DNA from: Dipylidium caninum
Taxonomy: Eukaryota; Platyhelminthes; Cestoda; Cyclophyllidea; Dipylidiidae
Reading direction: 5' to 3'
DNA length: 64,000 nucleotides
Assembly: GCA_017562135.1 (NCBI GenBank)
Contig: QEYB01000466.1
Location: 372,001 to 436,000 of the forward strand
Position 1 is the stretch's first letter; every line of letters starts with the position of its first letter. Shown here piece after piece: positions 30,938 to 42,200 of this stretch. The position numbers and the translations under genes were made by a program. Under the pieces are notes generated by a model. The model saw only the letters and a program-made list of their open reading frames with translations. It was not told where the DNA came from and searched no databases.

Positions 30938-30999
30938 ATGGGACCAGCGGCTGGAACACCTGAATTTCTTCAAAGACTCATGGGACGAAAGTTTCTTGA
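30938..30999 (+). CDS. KDM7: KDM7-family first recognised exon (pre-JmjC motif)
   Basis: It reads [20 protein letters not shown] up to the phase-2 donor [22 protein letters not shown] corresponds to SPTFVRELRSRTF between the PHD finger and JmjC of PHF8. Phase 2 matches the next acceptor (TTCTAG|C). The 5' boundary is uncertain. It could be a first exon starting at Met 30938, or an internal exon spliced at GGACCAG (30947). Confidence 0.65.
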
Positions 31000-33900
31000 G
31001 TAGGTTTGCACTGCTCCTCAACGTTAAGTGTGAAAAAATTTTTGCTTACGGATCATCCCGATTAGGTGCTAACATACTCTGCCTTTTCTATCCCTTCCCA
31101 CTACTTGTACCTTTTTCCTTCTGGATATCCCTTTTAAAATCAGTATACTTCTAATTATGTAGGCGCCATCGGCATACTTTTGATTAAATGTTTTCTGCGC
31201 CTCCCATTGGATTCTGACCCAACTAGAAATGATACATCGTTATTTAGCAGTATCCGATATTACGTCTTACTAATAAAACGAGTCGAGCATTCATACTTCT
31301 TAGCACGGGTCCTATTAGGCCAAGTAGGCATTTGAAAATAAATCATGCCATATGGATCAGCATTAATCACCTTCACCACAATTCCTTCTAGCCCAGCACC
31401 TTTCGTAGAATATAAGAACGGTGAGGAGGTGAATGGCTTCAACTTGGAGAACGACGGTTTCAAAAAACCCATCGTGGTTTCAAAAATTGCCGGTCTGCGC
31501 ATGAAAGTCCCTCCACCGAACTTTACTCTTCAAGACGTGGTAAAATTCACCGATCCCAGAATTCCAATCGACGTCATTGATGTAGAGCTTCAGTCAGACG
31601 CGCGCTTACCCCTTGGCGACTTTGTAGATCTATTTTACGCAAAGCCGCGGGAACGCATCCTCAATGTTCTCAGTTTCGAGTATTCGGGGACCAAGTAAGA
31701 TTAACCTTTTGTTCATTGAGGATACCTTTAAAAGGTGGAGCTAAACTCCCACATTATTTCCCTGCAGGAAAATAATGTTGCATTTGCAAGTAGATGATTA
31801 CAAAATGTATTTTCGTTTCTTGTAAGCTTGTCGACCCACTTTGGCCTCACTGTTGTGTATATATACCCTAGCAGTTTGACCTCAGTTCACATTTGTAACC
31901 ACCAGTAATTGGAATAAAAGTCACTTTATTCGTGTGATGTCCTTTTCGGATCAAACTAGGTCTCAAATCACCTTTACCTTATGTATCCATTTCACATAGA
32001 CACTTTCAGGATAAAAGCGGCAATGCCATCATTTGGCCCTGTGACCCTGTTGCCTTCAAAGCTGACATTTTTATTATATTCTCTAATAGCTTTTAGCCTT
32101 GTCAACAATTAGGTTTAGGAATTCTTTTTTTTCCGCCCACCCCTACAGATTGGCCATGCAAATTCGTCCGCCTCACGTAGTGAAAGAGTTAAGCTTAGTT
32201 GACAACTGCTGGTCCGAATCCGTGGATGATGACGACGAATTCGGCTCTGCCTCGGCTGAGAAGCCGCATGTGCAAAAGTACTGCCTTATGAGTATGGCCG
32301 GCTCCTATACTGATTTCCACATTGATTTTGGTGGCTCCTCAGTTTGGTATCACATCCTTTGGGTACGTGGATTCTGTCTTTGAAGGCTTTATACTCTAGT
32401 CTAGGCACGAAATATTTTCTTCAGCCATGCGCCTACTTATATTTATGGGCAGTTAGGATTTTGCTTAAAGTTAATATTTTATTTTAGGGTGAGAAAATTT
32501 TCTACGTAACACCACCGAGAAAGTCTTATTTGGACGCCTATTGGAGGTGGAACGGGCATTTCGACAACCGCCATATCTTCTTCCCAGATACACTCGGTGA
32601 GCGAGTCTCTACACCTCCCCATTCTCAACTTCTTTCCCATGGTCGGCCATTTTATTTACCACCAACTCTAATTTGTATTACTAAGAATCACGGATACCAG
32701 TAGCTCGTCTGCATTTGAAAGCCGGAGAGACGGTTCTTCTCCCATCCTGTTGGATCCACGCCGTCTACACACCATCAGACAGTCTGGTGTTTGGCGGGAA
32801 CTTTCTGACCCAACTCAGCATTCCTCTTCAGCTCCAGTTTGTGCATCCCCCTTGTCAGTTAACTTATTATTTACAGAAGGCTTAGCCTTACGGTGTGGTT
32901 CTCTTTTAGAACTTATCACATGGAGGTTCTTCAGGAGACAGAATCTCGTTTCCTCTTTCCTTTCTTTGAAAAACTCCACTGGTTTGCCGCCGATGTCATT
33001 CTCGGTAAACTGACCAGTGAGTTTTATCCCACTTCTACGACAATTTTCCACACTTCATCTTGGGATTATCTCGTCCACCGGTGCTTCCACCCCATCATAG
33101 ATTACCTCTACGCTGGTCAGGAACCTCCGGTCTATCTTCTCAAGGCCGCACAAGCCCTTGTCTCACCGCTGCGCCAGTGGTATGAAATGAGGAAGGGTGT
33201 AAGGCAGCCTTTGAGTCTTTTACTAATAATTACTTGTGGTGTACATTCTTTTTACTCGATTCTTGTCTCCATCTGTGGGCCTGCTTGTCCCTAGTTTCAA
33301 TTCATGGAGTTCTCATAAATGTGCAAACTTCCCTTTTAGTTGCCCAAGGGAGAGAGAAATTCCCATCTTCCAGTCAGGGCCTACTTGCAATATGCTTATC
33401 CTACTCTCATAACTAAACTGGAAGATTTGGCCCATTCCTTCATCCTCAGATCGTCACCAGATCGCGGCAGGAAACATAGATCGCTTTCAAGGGGTTTGGT
33501 GGAGAGATCACCGTCTCCAGGCGAACAGAGTGATTCCACAGACCCACAAGTCTTGGATTCGGACACCGAGCGGTACGTTCACACAGGCTGTATGACCAAT
33601 AAGTGGGCAAAATTGCTTTCTTATACGGATAAGACGTGTAAAACAGATGGTATTTGTTGGTTACTAAAGCAAATACTTCAGTCACATTTTAATGCTGTTG
33701 CCAAGTGTGTGAACACATTTAGCTCCATTATCTTCTCTTCACCAGATATCATTCATCGTCTCATTATCGCCACGAGAGTAGCGAAGATGACAATGGGGAA
33801 GAGAATGAAGAAGAAGAGGAGGAGGAGGAGGATGAGGAAAGCGTCATGAGAGAAGTGCTCGATGCGGTTCCTGAACTTCGAAATAGCAAGCTCGTTGATG

Positions 33901-35387
33901 ATCAGTGTGAGTTAGTGATCATTCGTGATGCTTATTAATCGGAGAGCAATTGAGTTGCGGACCTGAGAAGGGATATAGACAAGTATTGGATCCCCTCTTA
34001 AGGACGTAGTCCTCACCTCTCCTTTGCGTCTCTTTTTTGATTTGTCGAGATGATGCGGGCGCCCTGATTTGCCTTTCTTTTACCGTTTGACGTGAGCATC
34101 CTTGGCCGGCAATTGAACTTAGCTATGGAGGCATTTTGAGGGAAGCACATAGTTTCTCCTCTGGAGCGTTTTTCGTATGCCGAATAGTTGGAATGCGGGA
34201 GAATGAAGAAGGGACTTTCGTTGTCTCTCCCTTCTGTTATGCCTTGTGTGCGAACATAGGCAGTAAAGGAGGGTTTGGTAGTAGTGTGCAGAGTCCGCGG
34301 ATGAGCGAGAAACCCATGACCGAGCAGAAAAATTGTTAATCACCACAGCGTCATTCTTTTTCCATACCCTCATAATGGGGGAGTTATTAAATTTTTCTCA
34401 GGGGATTTGTCCCATTTGGTGGGTCGTAAAAACCTCTACCGTTCCATAGAGGGAATAGTAATCTCATGGGCTTTCTCGTCGACTCTTTCTTCTCAGACAT
34501 ATTTCCTATCTCGGAGTCGGCGGAGGCTGGAGGTCGGACTAGGCCGTCGAGGCGAAGGAACTCCAAGGCTGCTACAAAATCTCAGGATCCAGATCCCACG
34601 TGGTGCGCTTCTTCGAGTGAGTGCTCTCTCTCCCTCTCTCTCAGAATATGCGGCTTTTTAATCGGACGACAGTGAAGTACTGGTGAGAAGTATAAAAGGC
34701 CACTGTAATCTCCTTTCACCGGTTGCCCTCCAGCCTATTGAAGCTGGATCGTCTTGGGTCAACTGTGAATTTAATTTCAGTTTGACTCTGAAAATCACCT
34801 CCTATTGTGTCATGGAGGTTATGGCAGAGGCCGCTAGGCGTTTGGTACAATTATTGACATGTTGTAATCACAAATTCAGTCCGAGCGGTTCCGGTCGCTC
34901 GGCAACGCACTCGGGGCCTTATTTAAATGGCATTCTTTTCCTCTTCCAAGGTAACGCACTTACAAAAAGGAGGCGTATCGGTGCCGCCCCGAGCAAGGGA
35001 CCAACCCCACCACAGACCTATCCGAGGCCTCACAACGTCTCCCATCCCAACAGGAGTCACCATTCCTCAGTGCGTTTTCACACTCTTAACTGTTTCTCAC
35101 ACCGGAGACATTCACTGAAGTGATTTCTACCATTCAGCATTCCCATAATCGTGAAGCGGACGCGTCGTCCTCGCCGTCAACGTCGTCTCGAAAACCACCG
35201 CTGGGTATGCAAAACGGCAGCCCACCTTCCCCCCCCCCCCCAGTTGTGTTGGCCAAATTAATTTAAAGGTTATCCCGTGGTAGAAAAGCAGGATTTACGC
35301 GATCTCATACTTCATTCTTCTTTTTTTTCAGTTCGCAAGACCAAAACCACGGTGCGAGAGCGCTTGGCTAAACGCCTGGGTTTGTAA
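30938..35387 (+). CDS. KDM7: JmjC-domain protein of the KDM7 (PHF8/PHF2) family
   Basis: KDM7 enzymes remove mono- and dimethyl marks from histone H3K9/H3K27 or H4K20 with Fe(II) and 2-oxoglutarate (family knowledge). The exons are 30938-30999, 31392-31694, 32149-32362, 32488-32596, 32701-32857, 32910-33198, 33340-33572, 33746-33906, 34497-34616, 34951-35069, 35138-35204 and 35332-35387. All phases agree, and the total of 1,890 bases is 629 codons plus stop. The lead-in [14 protein letters not shown] matches the conserved pre-JmjC motif. The JmjC core has YTDFHID (H179, D181) and K196. T176 and Y189 match 2-oxoglutarate contacts. The FPFFE helix and the region after it fit KDM7 rather than KDM2. 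The third metal histidine is Thr266. An acidic Glu run, basic KRRR and a C-terminal [11 protein letters not shown] follow. The start Met at 30938 is tentative, because no PHD exon was found upstream. Confidence 0.9.
31392..31694 (+). CDS. KDM7: KDM7-family exon: N-terminal part of catalytic fold
   Basis: It reads from [13 protein letters not shown] through [18 protein letters not shown] and [12 protein letters not shown] to [15 protein letters not shown]. This aligns without large gaps to the PHF8 segment before the JmjC barrel (GFTEPILVPKKDGLGL, KRVLNVTNLEFSDT). The donor is ACCAA|GTAAGA, phase 2. Confidence 0.9.
32149..33198 (+). CDS. KDM7: KDM7-family JmjC core and helical exons
   Basis: Four exons (32149-32362, 32488-32596, 32701-32857, 32910-33198). 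Seen in order: [32 protein letters not shown] with two Fe ligands; [16 protein letters not shown], which crosses an intron; [34 protein letters not shown], where the family has FLH; then [16 protein letters not shown] and [18 protein letters not shown], the KDM7 C-terminal helices. The donor at 32858 (CA|GTTAAC) is weak, but it is the only one that fits the phase. Confidence 0.87.
33340..35387 (+). CDS. KDM7: KDM7-family C-terminal tail exons
   Basis: Six exons (33340-33572, 33746-33906, 34497-34616, 34951-35069, 35138-35204, 35332-35387). The first holds [20 protein letters not shown], matching the last KDM7 helix. The second is acidic with an eight-Glu run. Later exons are basic and Ser/Pro-rich ([25 protein letters not shown]), suitable for nuclear localisation. 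The last ends [11 protein letters not shown] before stop TAA, reminiscent of the TAKQRLGKIL motif at the PHF8 C-terminus. The small exons rest on splice sites and phase only. Confidence 0.75.
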
Positions 35388-36864
35388 TTCCGTCCTCTTC
35401 TGTTATTATCAGCATATGCTTTTCACCCGCTCTTTGTATATAGTTATTAATACGCACTCCTTTTTTTACTATTAGAATATACCCACAAAGTTTAGTAATT
35501 CGTGGCTACCTTTTTTCTGCGTGCTCAGTCGCACATAAATCTGGCTGGGGACGGGGGGTGGGAGAAGGGAGTCAAGTCACTGGGCGGGGAGGCCCGGTAT
35601 ACACAATTTACATTGGAAAATAGGCGTCAGGTGGGTGCGCAGAAGTGTACAACCAACAAAGACGGTAGTGACGAAAGACTCGAGAGGGCGGGGTGGGGCG
35701 GAGAAAGGAGGGAGGGAGGGAGGGAAGAAGGGCAAATTAACGGTCGTCAGGACAGATGCTTTTTCGGTGGTAGCGGTGGAGGAATCCTGTCCGTGTTCAA
35801 ACCGAAGACATTGGCGGTGGGGGAGGAGACTTGGCTCCGTGAAAAGTGACTGGCACGTGGGGGCAGCTCCGGGGTAGCGTCTTGAAAAACAGTAAGTTAT
35901 AATGCAAGGTAATGTCGGTGCTAAGAGTAGCAAGCGACACAATGGCGGGAGCGTACAAACTCATTCCTATTTTCGACGCGATAACCTCGAAATCTGTAAG
36001 ACACCAAGGGTGGAGGAGGAAGAGGAGGTGTGGGCAGATTTATGAGTGGAAACAATGACATAGGAGTCACAGGTCTCGACTCACCACAGTCAATGAGGAA
36101 GGGTTAATTAGTCCTACTTGTAGAGAACATCGCAACTAACAATAAACGCGGTAAAGCAGTCTCCTGTTTCATCAAAATAAGGGAAGTTGCCTTGACATAG
36201 TTGGGAAGCAGAATAACCCGAAAGGGGGGGTGGGTTTTGGAGAAAGATTATCAGCAAATTAGGTCAACTGGCTAAGAAAACGGATTTTGGAGAATTTCTA
36301 AGACGCGGGGGCGTAAAAAGCGGAAAAGAGGTAACACAGAGCCTGATGAGGGAGGAAAAAAGACTGAACTGGAGGAATTGAAAGTCCCCGTGATGGAGGC
36401 AACAGGCCAAAAGAATGAGTGAAAGTAGGCGAATTATAGGAAACTTGCTTGACGTGGATACGAATGGAGGAATGCCTTAAAACACTCCCAAACACAAACC
36501 TAAACAGAAGGGGTTGCTGAGGTTAGCAATATCGCGGGTCCCATTGGTCACTTTAACGCGTTGTAACACGAAACCAGAGCAAAATTAACTTACAAAACGA
36601 CCCAGCCAAAGTTCTACACGAAATCAACAAACAGTCTACACCCAATTTGGTCAATTTTGCCCCAACCGCTTGACAGCAGCCATCACATGACCTGTGAGTG
36701 GGTAGTGAGGTTTCAAAAATTGAAGTAAGGAAGACTAGAAAAAAATGACAGACAAGATGGCACACGCCTACGCCAAAGGCGCTGCAAGGACTAAGGTGTT
36801 TGACTAGGCAAAAAAAAGGAAGTAAAGGGGAATAGGAGGGAGAAGGTGACATGGTCAAGAAAGA
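35388..36864. other. Convergent intergenic region between KDM7-family gene and SOS
   Basis: About 1.5 kb that should contain both 3' UTRs. No consensus AATAAA was seen close after either stop. Open frames near 35502-35942 lie in GA-rich DNA and look non-coding. Confidence 0.6.
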
Positions 36865-39272
36865 CTAGACATTCTTCTCACCATCCAATTTGTTCGACGA
36901 GGGCCGAGGAGTAGTATGATGTGTCGACAGCTTTGGTGGGGGCGGTGGGGGAGGTCGCCCACCGCCGGGATAAACAGACGACTCCGATCCGTTGGCTTCT
37001 CGCTTTACGCTAAAACGACGCCATCTCTCCATTGACGCACTGCTTTGGGCGTTTCCTCCAACACCACCGTGGAAACAATAGTGCTCGTCAATGTGGTGCG
37101 CGGAGAAGTCCACGTCTGCAATGAGACGACAATCAAAAGAATCTATTGTAGGTTTTAGTCCGAGTTGTCAAACAGAGTGTAACGATGATTAAGAGTTCGT
37201 AAACCCTCGTCATCGGAAGAACAGAATTGTATTTACGAGCTTCATTAAACACAGACGCAGTCAGGCCGGGAAGAATCGGAAGCTTGGTTACCACCAAACA
37301 AAGACAAGGTGAACAGCTCTCAATCTCCCATCGGTTACGGAAACTAATGTAGTTTGCTGGAACGGTACAGAATCGCAATTTTTGTGGTCATTTTCCGCAG
37401 TTTTAGCAATTGTATTCTCCTCGGGACGGACGATTAAAAGCGCCGACTTCTTAGACAGAAAAAACCCAACTTGGTCGACGTGAGTGCTTGCGACCGTTAG
37501 AAAGAGTGAAAGGGGGATGGCAACAACGGGGGATGGACAGTCAGCTATTTTAGTCAAACTAAACCTGGAACAATTGCCTCCAAATTTGGCCAGAACTTCG
37601 CCCCTATTGGAAGGCGTCGACATAAAGTTTTAGCAAAAAGCGACATAAAATGATGATACTTTTGGCTCCGACCCTGGGTATTAACCTTTTAGGATACAGT
37701 TAGTTAGTAGAAAAGAGAGAAAATGAATAAGGCGTAGAATTAAGGTAAGACAAGCAAAATCTGAAGTGTAGGGACTGACCTCCCTCCACTATTCCCATGT
37801 CCACTGTGTAAATAAACTGGGTAGAAATTATGCGTTAGTTACTAACCACGTGTGTAGTCGGGAGTACCGGGGAATACTTTGTCAAAGGAGGGGGAAGCGC
37901 TGGCACGCGGAGGAAGGGGGGGAACGGCAGCAGTTCCCAGGTGGTCTCCGCCACCACCGGCCACTTCTGCGCCCTCAGCGTCGGTCCCTGTCTCCCCTTC
38001 TGACTTGCGAGGCCCCAAAGGCATCGGACTAGTCCGCAGTGGGGGCGGCGGTGGGGGTTGAGGCGCTACGGGCGGAGGCAGTACGGGTTTCGGTGGCAAC
38101 GGCGGCGGCGCACCGGTCTCTACTGGCGGTGCCGGCGACACCCGACTACTACCCTCCGCTGAGGAAGCCGAACAAGATGTGCTTAGCTGGTCGCGAGCTG
38201 TAGAAAGGGCACAGGTATTCCGTTCAGCCCATTATGTGCTTATTCAATGAGGGCATACCCTTTTCGGCATAAGGCGTAAAGAATAACAAAAGAGAGAAAA
38301 ACGAGCCGAAAAATGGCACAAGTGGCTGTTCAGGTCATAGTTGGATGCCTATTCGAAAGTTGAGTTCATTTCGGGACTAACAATTTGTAATTTTGAGGTA
38401 CTGACATGATCGGATTGCCAGAGTCCACCACATGCAAGTGGCGAACCCTCTGGCAGAATGCGAGGAAGGATAGGGGAATAAGCAATGTGAGTGGCAGAAT
38501 AGAAACAGACAAAGAAGCCTCTTCGTAGAAATCTACCGCGCTGACGCATCCGAGTATGGAAGAGATGAGTCCTCAGAATACCGTCAAGACAATGTTAACG
38601 TTGATCCGTTCTCTGTACGTTCAGATCTCCAAAAATCTTGCCATTGTTTTAGCCAGAAATGAGATAATACGCCCGATAAAGTGTCAGCTGAACTTCCAAA
38701 CCATTCTAAAGTAAGCAGGTTTGTCGGCATATTTGCAAATCAACCTGCAGTGGTTTACAGGGACCGACAGGAAAGGTCATTGAATCTCAAAAACAGACAT
38801 TGACACTCCGTGTTATGGCTATTAGATGAAGCTTCCGAAAAGCACCCGTCCGCCGTGTGATTCTTTGTCCGATTTACATACGGACAGTCACGCGCGTCAC
38901 CGACGGAACCACTTGTCCGGCAAGCGACTGATGACTATGAGTTTAGTCAATAGAGACGACTTAGCTGACGAAACCGACAGTGGGTGATGCTTAAGTGTGT
39001 TAGTAAAATCAATTTAATCCAGTTTTAAGAAAACAGGCGAAGGAATGGAGAAAATAAATGCCTAGTGGCTTACGACCTTTGGACCCGCGTCCCAGACTGC
39101 CGCTTCGGGCGTGGTTGGAAAGCATAGCGGAAGTGGAGAAGTTGAACTTGGCGTCGGGTGAGAGGGAGGTGATAGCGAGAAGTTGTCGAAATTCCTTGAA
39201 ACCCGCCTTCATGTTCGGGTCAATCGGTGTGGCACTCATCAAATTCCCAATACGTACCTCCGTCGCCGTTAG
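36865..39272 (-). CDS. SOS: SOS exons 18-20: proline-rich C-terminal tail
   Basis: The exons are 39272-39074, 38197-37847 and 37115-36865. The first (GFKEFRQLLAITSLSPD) has no clear counterpart and is placed by phase. The second is proline-rich with PPPLPPKP and VPPLPPRA; the latter is a PxxPxR site of the kind bound by Grb2/Drk SH3 domains. The last has PPPPPPPKLS and stops at TAG (36865-36867). Confidence 0.8.
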
Positions 39273-42200
39273 CTGACAGTTCTAGTCGTGATTGAAATCA
39301 CACATTAGTAAATTCGTATGACTTACGGCTATTGAGTGTCGTTTAAAAGGCGTAAATATTTTGAGGAGTAGGCAGTCAGACAAACAACTCAGAGTTTAGG
39401 AAACATCAATGGCGACAGCAGGCCATTACCTAATATCTGGGTAAAAATATACGTGCCCTGACGTACATTCTGAAATTCGGAAAATCGGTGAAGAAATTAT
39501 CGTCAACCAGCTATATTCCACTCCTTATGCTCACCTTCTAGAATACCTCAGGACTATAGCTATTTGGTGCCATACCAGGTCTCTAAAGCTGACCATTCTT
39601 CAATAATAATAAGCCAGTTAATTTTGGGGAGGACTCGAAGTGGCACGGCGTTACACACAGTCATTATCGAGCCGTCACCTTCAACGGAATTTTAATAGGA
39701 ATCAAAATCCCGGAGTGAAGGAATAAGATGAGGAATATAAACAGATGCTAATCTGGTAGTTGGAACACGACACCCTAACACCATTTTTTCCATACCAGTT
39801 GGTGAATATTCAGGCTAATTAATCATGAATGCAGCTTACATGTCACTTACCATGGAGGTCTCAGAAGAGGGGAAATTGCGCAAGTCAGAATTCATGCCTT
39901 CTCGGGGTTGAATGCAAAGGGACTGTTGGTACATCAAGTCCTCGAACTCAGCCTCATCTGCCACACCAGCCAGGGCATGGGGGTCCACATTCCTCAGGAA
40001 ATCCTGGAATGGATGAAGGAAGGGAGTAGGCGACATGTTTGCCCTCAAATTACCACTCATTCAACAGAATGCAAGTATTGGAACACACTTTGTAGCAAAT
40101 GGCTGAAGAAAACATAGTACACTTAGTGACGAAGGTTACGAAGGAGGGAGCTGAAATCCAATTGCCTCGGAGTACCTCGTTAAGCGGAAAGACATTATGC
40201 GACCGGGTAGTTTCCATTCATCATCTAGACATTGCCTTAGTCAGTGGGTATTAATTTGTGTTGTGTAATACCTAACGACGGTCACAGATATCTGTGGACT
40301 GCAAGGAAGTTGTAGGACTCCACTCTTGGTGGCATTAAGGTTTTTTTATCATCAAACGACGGCATTCAAGATCCCGACTAATGGCATTTCAAGACGAGAT
40401 CATCGATCATTTAATCTTCGCCTCTGGTACCCTTCTTGTAAGCCTCAGATAATGTTCACAGTGATTTATACATAAATAATGTCTAATCCTGCAGCCGAAG
40501 TTGATGTCGATATCCTGGCATAGAATCTAGCAGGAGACGACTCATCACAATTGTAATAAACGTCCTCCCCTCCCAGTAAATGGATGTTTGAAATAAATTT
40601 CGGCGCCTAATTTGATGGGAAAAGCTCGAGTTTTTGAGAACCTGATGCCTCGACATACAACATCTTCCGCCGAGAGGAGAGGAAATATACAAGCTTGGGA
40701 TCAGTCGCCAGTGCTTCAAATAGAAGGCATACCGCTACAGCAAGTTAGTTTATCAACGTTCAAATAAGAGGTTGGAAATAATCCTAATATCAAGTTTAAG
40801 GTCTCCTGTTCTAGAATACAGTAATGGAGATCTGAAAGCTTGCACAATTGCGTCCCAACTGACGCCTTGATGAGGCACGAAAAGAGCAGGAAGTATAAGT
40901 GAAATATTAAGAGCTGGTAAGGCAATTATCAGGTTAAGGTAAGTCTTTGCTGAAGGCTTCTCAACTTCTGCTGGTTTCTTAACCTTCCCACATTACGCAA
41001 TGCAATCGGACTTTTCACCCCTTTCCAGATTATAGCAAAATGGCCTCCCTGTTTGTCATCACGACAGTAAACTACTAGTTCTTGCATCGCGGCAATGACG
41101 ATAGATGTAGAGTCAAAATGGTAAGAAGAGCCGCACTTTTGTAGGACTCTGACAATAGAGTCTGGGCGCAAGAAGAGGGCCAACTTGAAAAATTTTTCAT
41201 GTGTTGAAAGAGGACTAGTGCAGCTATTTACCTTTCGGTAAAATTCATAAAGAAGAGAAGTTATTTTGATGTCAACAATTTCAAATCTGAATGGTAGATA
41301 AGAGTTAATCATGAACACAGGGTAGAGGTCCGTATAAATAACTTAAATTCACCTGAATGACGGGATCAGGTTGCAAATTGAATGGGATATTCTGGAAGGA
41401 GAGATACTGTTCTTTCAGATCGGCAATTTGTTGACATTTGGAGAAATTGATCAACGGTTCCTGTTCACTGCCTCCAGGCAGGTAGTCAGGCAGTTTGAGC
41501 TCCAAATGGATGAGACGTGTCTGACCACCCACCGCTATGAATGGCACTGCCGGTGGGTCAATGCGATGCATGCGATACTGGTAATCGTTGATGTAATCCT
41601 CCGGGGAGGCTAACAAGTCCTCCTCCAACTTGCCTGGCGGCCGTAGAACCTCCAATACTACGCGGTGATGTGGGCGGGATTTGGTCAGCAACACCTGAAT
41701 GAGAATTAAGGGCAAATATAGGACTATTTGTCATAGTGACACATGAGCCGTTGGGATATCCAGTCTCACTAATGTCTAAGGAATCCTAATCCAGCTGTAA
41801 CAGTAAAAATCAAGCGAATCGAATAATATTGTCCAATTGAGGGGGTCACACTTTGACTCGTCAATGACGTGACAAGCAGCGACAAATGGAGATCGCAGCA
41901 TTGGACCCATACACTACACTATACTCTAGTTCAGGTATTAGAAACGCTGAAAGATTAAGTACACAACAGCAGTAGCTGAGTTGTTGTTGCCATTATATGA
42001 CAGCGTTAGGGGATATTTTTGCACTGACTTTTTGCCACCGAGGTTAAAATCACAAATAGAGGGTCACAATCACTGCCCACAAGCAAGCACACGTGGCGAC
42101 ACAAGGTTCCAAACACACCACAAAATATCGCCACTTGGTATGGTGAGATAAAAGTGTACAACCCAATCACGGCGTCGTTTAAAAGCATATGGTTGTGTGT

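Noticed and set aside
30605..31021. 138-codon open frame on the minus strand
   Set aside because: It overlaps the KDM7 lead-in exon on the other strand and has no recognisable domain; most likely chance.
32149..32857. Assignment of the JmjC gene to KDM2 because of FGGNFL and QKYCLMS wording
   Set aside because: The helices after JmjC ([17 protein letters not shown]) and the lead-in motif fit KDM7, and the CXXC, F-box and leucine-rich repeats of KDM2 are absent.
42100..42160. ATG directly followed by GTGAGA inside the dispersed repeat, like the 3' end of a flatworm spliced leader and its donor
   Set aside because: No Sm-binding site (ATTTTTGG-like) follows, and the 36 bases before do not match the tapeworm leader sequences I know of.
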